A stretch of DNA of 50,662 nt from Kutzneria sp. 744 (GTDB lineage Bacteria; Actinomycetota; Actinomycetes; Mycobacteriales; Pseudonocardiaceae), in assembly GCF_000568255.1 (NCBI RefSeq), contig NZ_KK037166.1, positions 919,717 through 970,378 of the forward strand, written 5' to 3'. Position 1 is the stretch's first letter, and every line of letters begins with the position of its first letter. The notes under the pieces are model-generated. The model did not search any database. It saw nothing but the letters and a program-made list of their open reading frames with translations, and was not told the origin of the DNA. Position numbers and translations under genes: made by a program. Shown here piece by piece: positions 50,209-50,662 of the stretch.

Positions 50209-50662
50209 TCAGCCTAACGGCTCGAGGTCGATGACCGGCTCGATCGCGTATCGCTCGGCGTACCGCTTGAGCGCTTCGAGAACTCCCGGCCCGGGTGGCC
50301 CCTCGAAATGGAAGTACGGCGTTCGGCCCGTCTTGACTGCCATGTCGAACACGGCTTTGGCCTGCCTGCGCCAGTCCTTGTTCAAGGTGAAGTTGGCCGG
50401 TTTCGTCTCCGCGACATACCGGTCGGTGATGGTGTCATATTCCTTGCCGGCCGGGTCGTTCTCGAACTTCATCCGGGACTCGCCGCCGATCCGCTCGGCC
50501 AGTTTGTCGGCATCGGCGTCCGGCTTGTTCACCTTGACGAGATTGCCCATGCCGTTGTTGACGCATGGTTCCCCGACCTCGCACTCCGGCAGCGAGGATG
50601 TCTCCTCGGCTTCCGCCGAGAGCTCCTCCGACTCGGCCTCGGCTTCCGCCTCCAGGGTCTCG
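50209..50662 (-). CDS. Polymorphic toxin C-terminus, restriction-endonuclease-fold nuclease (partial)
   Basis: The last 151 residues of a gene whose beginning lies beyond the window. A Glu/Ala-rich segment and the pair CEVGEPC precede the toxin domain that starts near MGNLVKVNKPDADADKLAE. The domain has KEYDTITDRYVAETKPANF, where Asp, Glu and Lys (D-x(n)-ExK) fit the active site of a PD-(D/E)xK nuclease, then WRRQAKAVFDMAVKTGRTPY and YFHFEGPPGPGVLEALKRYA. This matches the restriction-endonuclease-fold toxin tips of secreted actinobacterial toxins that attack DNA or RNA of rivals. The immunity gene follows directly. The export domain cannot be seen from here. Confidence 0.8.
   Translation of the reverse strand, partial: ETLEAEAEAESEELSAEAEETSSLPECEVGEPCVNNGMGNLVKVNKPDADADKLAERIGGESRMKFENDPAGKEYDTITDRYVAETKPANFTLNKDWRRQAKAVFDMAVKTGRTPYFHFEGPPGPGVLEALKRYAERYAIEPVIDLEPLG

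Overview
The window is high-GC, densely coded DNA from an actinomycete. Several traits fit Pseudonocardiaceae-like relatives such as Kutzneria or Amycolatopsis, although the genus is an inference: many GTG starts, SD-less starts just behind a -10 box, ATGA stop/start overlaps, an IdeR/DmdR-type iron box, CGNR and DUF222/HNH (13E12) proteins, F420-type LLM enzymes and a secreted polymorphic toxin with its immunity gene. No rRNA, tRNA, CRISPR array or insertion sequence was recognised.

Layout. 1-5860: end of a FadD-type acyl-CoA ligase, an AraC regulator divergent from a quinone-oxidoreductase-like enzyme, an NB-ARC/TPR (NLR-like) protein whose N-terminus carries a short RHIM-like motif, and an MBL-fold hydrolase. 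5981-10584: secreted GH9 glucanase, membrane-anchored esterase, PhoU and a lipoprotein. 10704-13895: minus-strand run DJ-1/PfpI, MBL hydrolase, SanA-like protein and CopD-like protein, the last behind an iron box. 14067-15653: CGNR and IclR regulators. 15705-20817: the most interesting locus, a candidate RiPP biosynthetic cluster with a 39-residue precursor too small for routine calling, two radical SAM enzymes, a B12-dependent radical SAM C-methyltransferase of the RiPP-maturation type and a DUF5825-like partner. 20925-26449: methyltransferase, HD protein, MFS exporter, oxidoreductase and secreted peptidase, which may or may not belong to that cluster. 26491-33943: PhoD phosphatase, a catalytically dead trypsin-fold protein fused to a tachylectin-like domain, a SnoaL-like protein behind a near-perfect 29-bp palindrome, an alcohol dehydrogenase with an LLM oxidoreductase, a Fpg/Nei glycosylase, an AhpD-like protein and a damaged small gene. 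33949-37393: a translationally coupled signalling module (receiver-flavoreductase fusion, CRP-domain histidine kinase, UBP zinc finger). 37394-38044: no gene, but a nested hairpin and a pyrimidine hexanucleotide repeat, followed by a DUF222/HNH gene broken by an 11-bp duplication. 39210-49805: a glycan-use locus (GH38 alpha-mannosidase, GH4, DeoR regulator, PfkB kinase, ABC importer without its ATPase, GH29 alpha-L-fucosidase). 49802-50662: Imm7-like immunity gene and the C-terminus of a nuclease-like toxin running off the window.

A caution applies to the whole window. At least nine genes contain frame breaks, most explained by loss of single G or C bases in short G/C runs, with a dense cluster of about nine in the fucosidase gene. 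This looks more like residual consensus error than decay, except for the HNH duplication and perhaps the small gene near 33.7 kb.
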